From: Porphyromonadaceae bacterium
GTDB lineage: Bacteria; Bacteroidota; Bacteroidia; Bacteroidales; UBA11471
DNA length: 55,125 nt
NCBI GenBank assembly: GCA_021199145.1
Contig: JAJQIP010000021.1
Location: 1 to 55,125, forward strand
Direction: 5' to 3'
A program made the position numbers and the translations under genes. The notes under the pieces were generated by a model, which had not been told where the DNA came from, did no database searches, and worked only from the letters and a program-made list of their open reading frames with translations. Of this stretch, positions 50,664 to 55,125 are shown in pieces. Positions within the stretch are counted from its first letter, which is position 1; each line of letters starts with the position of its first letter.

Positions 50664-51290
50664 TCAACTGCGAAATGTCTCGTCAAAAGGCAGACGATTG
50701 AGAATAGAGCGCCCCAACGTCACCTCGTCGGTATATTCAAGTTCGTCCCCGATAGAAACCCCTCGGGCAAGAATCGAAACCTTCACCCCATAAGGAGCCA
50801 ATTTGCGAAAGATGTAGAAATTGGTCGTATCCCCCTCCATTGTAGGGCTTAGCGCCAAAATCACCTCTTTTATTCCGCCGCCGGCTACACGCCCAACAAG
50901 ACTCTCTATCTCAATATCCGACGGACCGATACCGTCCATCGGGGAGATAATGCCTCCCAATACATGATACAATCCCCTGTACTGACGTGTATTCTCAATA
51001 ACCATCACCTCTTTGATATTCTCCACCACACAAATCGTCGTATCATCCCGTGAAGGGTCGGAACAGAGAGGGCATATCTCCGAATCGGAAATATTGTGAC
51101 ACACCTTGCAATAGTGTACCTCCCGCCGTAACCGGATGATGGCATTCCCAAAGGCCTCGGAGACTGACTCCTCCTGCCGCAACAAATGCAAAACCAACCG
51201 CAAGGCGGTCTTGCGGCCGATACCGGGAAGTTTGGCGAATTCGTTCACGGCATTTTCGAGCAAAGGGGATGCAAAAGGCTGAAAATCCAT
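50664..51290 (-). CDS. recR: Recombination mediator protein RecR
   Basis: 208-aa DNA-repair protein that with RecO/RecF loads RecA at gaps. The N-terminal helix-hairpin-helix LPGIGRKTALRLVLHLL (about residues 18-34), the four-cysteine zinc finger CKVCHNISDSEICPLC (about 58-73), and the Toprim domain (TICVVENIKEVMVIENTRQY; LGGIISPMDGIGP; VILALSPTMEGDTTNFYI) are all present. It starts 12 bases after the fbp stop, so it is probably part of an fbp-recR unit. Confidence 0.96.
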   Translation of the reverse strand: MDFQPFASPLLENAVNEFAKLPGIGRKTALRLVLHLLRQEESVSEAFGNAIIRLRREVHYCKVCHNISDSEICPLCSDPSRDDTTICVVENIKEVMVIENTRQYRGLYHVLGGIISPMDGIGPSDIEIESLVGRVAGGGIKEVILALSPTMEGDTTNFYIFRKLAPYGVKVSILARGVSIGDELEYTDEVTLGRSILNRLPFDETFRS

Positions 51291-51302
51291 TTTCCTCTAC
51301 TC

Positions 51303-53288
51303 CTACTGTTTCTCTTTAATAAAACCATTGCGGTAAGCCACCAGCAATTTCTTCAAATCATAAATCTGCCCCTCAAGCTCTTTTCCCTTGTCGGTATCCC
51401 GCACACGCATCCGCTGTTGACTGAGTTCGAGAAGGATATTGGTCGAGATGATGTCAATCCCGTCTTCGATGGCTTTCTGAGTCGATTCAAAAGGTTCGTG
51501 TTGAACTAGCTGCAACCCCCGTGAATGGAAAATGAGCGTATATCCCGCCGTGCCGGTCTCCGGTTGATACGCCTTGGAGAATCCCCCGTCGATAACCAGC
51601 ATCTTTCCTCCGGCCTTGACAGGATTCTCCCCCTTCAGCCGTTTCACGGGGACATGTCCATTGATGATATGTGCATTCGGGTCGGTAAGGCCGAATTCCT
51701 GAAGAATCATTTCACACACCGACTTTTCATTGAACAATGTATAGTAGGCGCTCTTCGTCTCCTTCCACAACTCTTTATCGTCTGTAAAGTAGCGTTCAAA
51801 GGTGGCCATCTTGTCTTTTCCGAACGACGGGGCGTCCTCCCCGCACCAAAGGTACCAGACATAGTCGAGGGCATACTTTTTCTCCGCACTCTCTTCGGCA
51901 AAATAGGCTATCCGAATCAACTGGTCAATTTTGTCAAGCAGCGCTTTTCCTTTATAGGGCTTTCCTTCAATGAGGACTTCCCGGAAAGAACCGTCATCAT
52001 TCAAGGGAATGGAAGCGTGATAAAGTAAATTATTGTTGCGGACCAAGTACATGCTGCCGTGGGAAAAGAGGCAACGCATATGCTTACGCAACTTCTCACT
52101 GTTGACAAAAGAAGTGTGTAACCGTCCCATCAACTCCTCCTCTTCCGGAGACAAGGCGAAAGGATGGACAGGGTCGACCGTCGGAAGATTTCTGTCCCGC
52201 AACGGATACTCCTTACCATCCAGTATCAGGACACCCCGCTCATAATCAATTTTATCGAGCAACAACCGGTCGTTCATGTTAAAGTCGGGATGGGCCAGAA
52301 TCATCTGTGATTCGAGTTTGAACTGTATCACCGCAATGGCCTTGTGCATCTGGGCCAACAAACGGCGGGTCTTCTCGTTGAATTCCCCTTCAAAACCTTT
52401 GGGGACAAAATAGGTACAGGGGTCGTCACTGTAATGTTCAATGGCGAAAGTCGCCAACGGCACCATGTTTATCCCATAGCCATCCTCCAAAGTGGAATGG
52501 TTGCCATACCGCATCGACAAACGTAGCACATTGGCGATACAACAGTCATTGCCGGCCGCCGCACCTATCCACAAAATGTCATGATTGCCCCACTGTATAT
52601 CCACATTATGGTAAGAGCAGAGCTTGTCCATAATGATTTCTGCTCCGGGTCCCCTGTCAAAAATATCTCCCACAATATGGAGGGTATCGATAACCAGCCG
52701 CTGTATCAGGTTGCAAATGGCACAAATACAGGCATCCGCACGTCCCGTAGAGATAATCGAAGAGATAATTCCATTGACATACGCCTGTTTATTCGGGTCT
52801 ATTTGCGACTCATGCAACAACTCCTGCAAAATATACGAAAACTCGGGAGGAAGGGCTTTCTGCACCTTCGAACGGGTATATTTGGAAGAGACATTCTGAC
52901 TCACACTGATGAGCTGGTGTATGGTAATCCGATACCAATCGGACATATCCCTTTCTGTCTTCTTGACCAGTGCGAGTTTCTGTTCGGGATAATAGATAAG
53001 GGTACACAACTCCTTCACCTCATTTTCGCGCAGAGTCTGTCCGAAAATCTCCTCGACTTTGCGGCGTACCGTCCCGGAAGCGTTTTTCAACACGTGGAGA
53101 AATGCCTCATACTCCCCGTGCAAATCAGTCAGGAAATGTTCCGTTCCCTTGGGCAAATTAAGAATGGCATCCAGATTGATAATCTCAATACAGGCATCCG
53201 ATATGGTCGGAAACTTCGTCGACAACAACTGCAAATAACGCAAATCATTGCGAACCAACTCTGGGGTAATAGGCGGCCTTTTTTCCAT
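51303..53288 (-). CDS. fbp: Fructose-1,6-bisphosphatase class III
   Basis: Gluconeogenic phosphatase hydrolysing fructose 1,6-bisphosphate, 661 aa as usual for the class III (Firmicutes/Bacteroidetes) enzyme. The start MEKRPPITPELVRNDLRYLQ at 53288 is chosen because all upstream sequence in this frame is antisense to engB and does not resemble the family. The metallophosphatase signatures are DLHGEYEAFLHVLKNASG (about residues 52-69), HIVGDIFDRGPGAEIIMDKL (about 198-217) and WGNHDILWIGAAAGND (about 226-241). The C-terminal INGHVPVKRLKGENPVKAGG and FSKAYQPETGTAGYTLI complete the domain. Minus-strand TATTTTTG at 53309-53316 is the likely promoter. recR follows 12 bases later. Confidence 0.96.
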   Translation of the reverse strand: MEKRPPITPELVRNDLRYLQLLSTKFPTISDACIEIINLDAILNLPKGTEHFLTDLHGEYEAFLHVLKNASGTVRRKVEEIFGQTLRENEVKELCTLIYYPEQKLALVKKTERDMSDWYRITIHQLISVSQNVSSKYTRSKVQKALPPEFSYILQELLHESQIDPNKQAYVNGIISSIISTGRADACICAICNLIQRLVIDTLHIVGDIFDRGPGAEIIMDKLCSYHNVDIQWGNHDILWIGAAAGNDCCIANVLRLSMRYGNHSTLEDGYGINMVPLATFAIEHYSDDPCTYFVPKGFEGEFNEKTRRLLAQMHKAIAVIQFKLESQMILAHPDFNMNDRLLLDKIDYERGVLILDGKEYPLRDRNLPTVDPVHPFALSPEEEELMGRLHTSFVNSEKLRKHMRCLFSHGSMYLVRNNNLLYHASIPLNDDGSFREVLIEGKPYKGKALLDKIDQLIRIAYFAEESAEKKYALDYVWYLWCGEDAPSFGKDKMATFERYFTDDKELWKETKSAYYTLFNEKSVCEMILQEFGLTDPNAHIINGHVPVKRLKGENPVKAGGKMLVIDGGFSKAYQPETGTAGYTLIFHSRGLQLVQHEPFESTQKAIEDGIDIISTNILLELSQQRMRVRDTDKGKELEGQIYDLKKLLVAYRNGFIKEKQ

Positions 53289-53308
53289 CGTATCGCTATT
53301 TATAAAGT

Positions 53309-53316
53309 CAAAAATA
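53309..53316 (-). promoter_or_regulatory. -7 promoter box for fbp
   Basis: Plus-strand CAAAAATA is TATTTTTG on the minus strand, matching TAnnTTTG, 21 bases before the fbp start. Divergent from the engB box. Confidence 0.55.
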
Positions 53317-53351
53317 GCACTTTTTTTTATACCCTCTACCAAGAAACTTCT

Positions 53352-53359
53352 TATATTTG
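53352..53359 (+). promoter_or_regulatory. -7 promoter box for engB
   Basis: TATATTTG matches TAnnTTTG, 29 bases before the engB ATG at 53389. Confidence 0.6.
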
Positions 53360-53388
53360 TCATGTAGTTTTCTAAAAAGAGGACTTTT

Positions 53389-53988
53389 ATGGAGATCAAA
53401 GAAGCCCGATTCGTCATCAGCAATACTGAAATCGCCAAATGCCCGACAGGGAACCGTCCGGAATATGCTTTTATCGGTCGGTCAAATGTGGGGAAATCGT
53501 CGCTCATCAATATGCTGACAAACCGGAAAGGGTTGGCCAAAACCTCCGCTACCCCAGGAAAGACCCAACTCATCAACCATTTTGATATCGATGGCACATG
53601 GTATATCGTCGATTTGCCAGGATATGGATTTGCCCGCCGAGGGAAAGAGGGGCGGGAAAACATCCGGCACATCATCGAACAATATATTCTTGGTCGGGAA
53701 GCCATGACCTGTCTCTTTGTCCTCATAGACAGCCGGCATGAGCCGCAGAAAATTGACCTCGAATTCATTTCATGGTTAGGCGAAAACGGCATTCCTTTTG
53801 CCATCGTCTTTACCAAGGCCGATAAATTGGGGACAAACGCCCTGCAGCAGAACATCAACGACTATAAGGCCCGCCTACTCGAGGATTGGGAAGCATTACC
53901 ACCTGTTTTCGTCACCTCATCCACAACCCGGAAAGGAAGGGAAGAACTCCTCGACTACATAGGCACCCTCAATAAGACCCTCCAATAA
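53389..53988 (+). CDS. engB: Ribosome biogenesis GTPase EngB/YsxC (YihA)
   Basis: 199-aa essential-type GTPase assisting assembly of the large ribosomal subunit. G motifs are complete: G1 GRSNVGKSSLIN (about residues 29-40), G2/G3 with TPGKTQLINHF and VDLPGYGFARRGK, G4 FTKADKLGTNAL (about 142-153) and G5 VTSSTTRKG. Length is normal. It heads a tight plus-strand unit: the DUF4494 gene begins 21 bases after its stop and the YggS-family gene 2 bases after that one. Confidence 0.96.
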   Translation: MEIKEARFVISNTEIAKCPTGNRPEYAFIGRSNVGKSSLINMLTNRKGLAKTSATPGKTQLINHFDIDGTWYIVDLPGYGFARRGKEGRENIRHIIEQYILGREAMTCLFVLIDSRHEPQKIDLEFISWLGENGIPFAIVFTKADKLGTNALQQNINDYKARLLEDWEALPPVFVTSSTTRKGREELLDYIGTLNKTLQ

Positions 53989-54009
53989 ATAGACTTAACT
54001 TTATCCAAA

Positions 54010-54480
54010 ATGGACTCTTGGTTTGAATGTAAAATCAGATACGATAAAGAGGTAGAAAACGGATTGCAGAAAACCGTAACCGAATCCTATATGGTCGATG
54101 CCCTCTCTTTCACCGAAGCGGAATCGCGTATCATCGAAGAGATGCGTTCGTTTATCTCCGGTGAATTTTCCGTCTCCGACATCAAACGGGTGAAATTACG
54201 GGAACTCTTTTTCGACGAGAGCGGAGACAAATGGTACAAATGCAAAATCAACATCATCACCTTTGATGAGAAAAGCAGTGTCGAAAAACGGACAGGCTCC
54301 TATATAATGGTACAGGCGGCTGACTTCAAGACCGCCCTCGAGAACCTTCTGAAAGGGATGAAAGGCTCTATGGAAGATTACGAAATCGCCTCGATTAACG
54401 AAACACCCATTATGGACGTGTTCCCCTATGCTACGGATTCTTCCCCCAAGCCGGCCCGACAAGAATATGAACAACTGTAA
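54010..54480 (+). CDS. DUF4494 family protein
   Basis: 156-aa soluble protein matching the Bacteroidetes family DUF4494, with no known activity. Two similar halves can be seen: WFECKIRYDKEVENGLQK, then YMVDALSFTEAESRIIEEM in the first, and WYKCKINIITFDEKSSVEKR, then YIMVQAADFKTALENLLKG in the second. This suggests an internal duplication of a beta-beta-alpha unit. No signal peptide or membrane segment. It is placed between engB and the YggS-family gene, 2 bases from the latter. Confidence 0.85.
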   Translation: MDSWFECKIRYDKEVENGLQKTVTESYMVDALSFTEAESRIIEEMRSFISGEFSVSDIKRVKLRELFFDESGDKWYKCKINIITFDEKSSVEKRTGSYIMVQAADFKTALENLLKGMKGSMEDYEIASINETPIMDVFPYATDSSPKPARQEYEQL

Positions 54481-54482
54481 AA

Positions 54483-55125
54483 ATGGACGCTATCCTTCAA
54501 AATCTGGCCACCATCCGATCGACACTCCCTACGGGGGTGACGTTGGTAGCGGTGTCGAAATTCCACCCGGCCGAGGCCATTCTGTCGGCCTACCGTGCAG
54601 GACAACGGATTTTCGGGGAAAGCCGGGTACAGGAGTTGGTTGCCAAACAGGCCATCCTGCCCAAGGATATCGAATGGCATTTTATCGGACATCTGCAAAC
54701 CAACAAAGTGAAGGGCATAACACCTTTCATCTCCTTGATACATAGCATCGATTCTCCACATTTGTTGGCGGAAGTCAATCGCTGTGCCGGACAAAACAAC
54801 CGCACGGTCGATTGCCTGTTGCAACTGCATATCGCCCGGGAAGAGAGCAAATTCGGCTTCTCGTTCGACGAGTGCCGGGACTACCTCTCCTCAGGAAACT
54901 GGCGGGACCTTTCCCACATACGGTTATGCGGTGTGATGGGCATTGCGAGCCTCACGGAAGAGGAAGCCGCCATTCGCCAAGAATTTTCTACGTTACAGGA
55001 CTTCTTTACCGAAATCAAAAGCCGCTATTTCCCTCAGGAAGACTCTTTCAAGGAAATCTCCATGGGAATGTCACACGACTACCGCTTGGCATTGGATTAC
55101 GGTACGACAATGGTGCGTATGGGAA
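54483..55125 (+). CDS. yggS: YggS/PROSC-family pyridoxal-phosphate homeostasis protein, 3'-truncated by window edge
   Basis: Single-domain PLP-binding protein of the alanine-racemase-like fold that buffers free PLP and amino-acid pools. The first 214 residues are visible; only the C-terminal end is cut off. The PLP lysine is in VAVSKFHPAE (about residues 23-32). Further family motifs are FGESRVQELVAK, WHFIGHLQTNKVK (about 71-83), REESKFGF (about 122-129), GVMGIAS and EISMGMSHDYRLALDYGTTMVRMG at the edge. The ATG lies 2 bases after the DUF4494 stop. Confidence 0.93.
   Translation, partial: MDAILQNLATIRSTLPTGVTLVAVSKFHPAEAILSAYRAGQRIFGESRVQELVAKQAILPKDIEWHFIGHLQTNKVKGITPFISLIHSIDSPHLLAEVNRCAGQNNRTVDCLLQLHIAREESKFGFSFDECRDYLSSGNWRDLSHIRLCGVMGIASLTEEEAAIRQEFSTLQDFFTEIKSRYFPQEDSFKEISMGMSHDYRLALDYGTTMVRMG

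Noticed and set aside
53289..53858. 190-residue N-terminal extension of fbp
   Set aside because: This part lies antisense to engB and reads as low-quality sequence; class III enzymes begin near MEKRPPITPELV, and a promoter box sits just before that point.

Overview
This window reads as a piece of chromosome from a Bacteroidales bacterium, possibly Barnesiellaceae-like; the genus is a guess. The evidence is the recurrent Bacteroidetes -7 promoter box TAnnTTTG (for example TATCTTTG at 2649, 12463, 15875), a SecD-SecF fusion, class III fructose-bisphosphatase, a BspA-type leucine-rich repeat protein with a probable type IX secretion tail, DUF4494, and several Bacteroidetes-type lipoproteins. Most of the window is densely packed core metabolism and housekeeping. 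I saw no tRNA, rRNA, CRISPR array or transposase.

Layout. 1-2.5 kb: the end of a fumarate reductase/succinate dehydrogenase operon (flavoprotein truncated by the window edge, then the iron-sulfur subunit) with a clear terminator. 2.6-9.3 kb: an rRNA methyltransferase with a structured leader, a DPP-IV-like peptidase, purD and two membrane proteins, ending convergently on secDF (9.4-12.3 kb). 12.5-19.9 kb: an Ig-like lipoprotein, a CNNM/CBS protein, nadB, then a Fur-family regulator next to a Zn/Cd-type P1B ATPase with an inverted-repeat operator candidate. 20-22.7 kb: metK-metY behind a SAM-II riboswitch. 22.9-28.4 kb: a redox-dead thioredoxin-like lipoprotein, the YifB/ComM ATPase, and ispD-recG on the minus strand.

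28.4-32.5 kb is the one clearly accessory, AT-richer islet: the 5' stub of a BspA-like gene, a GmrSD-like DUF262-DUF1524 putative defence nuclease, and an intact BspA-like protein built of three 156-residue modules. The last two are divided by a symmetric divergent promoter. It is followed by a His-rich small exported protein and a second heavy-metal P-type ATPase (32.6-35.1 kb), an M23-LysM peptidase and a K+-dependent-type membrane pyrophosphatase (35.2-38.5 kb).

38.8-43.2 kb carries the most unusual set: a 987-residue protein joining two receiver-like domains to the ATP-grasp half of PEP synthase/PPDK but lacking the phosphohistidine and PEP domains, then a coiled-coil protein and a small HTH protein, apparently one operon. 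43.2-47.1 kb (minus): ubiE, purC, phoH and a ROK kinase. 47.3-48.2 kb: fabI, which has an apparent one-base frameshift near its NAD-binding loop. 48.3-49.9 kb: an ECF sigma factor, a membrane-anchored probable anti-sigma protein and a Spy-like periplasmic protein. 50-53.3 kb (minus): a GNAT acetyltransferase, recR and fbp. 53.4 kb to the end: engB, a DUF4494 protein and a 3'-truncated YggS-family PLP protein.

The two metal ATPase loci, the SAM-controlled metK-metY unit and the sigma/anti-sigma/Spy trio are the regulatory circuits most directly visible in the sequence.
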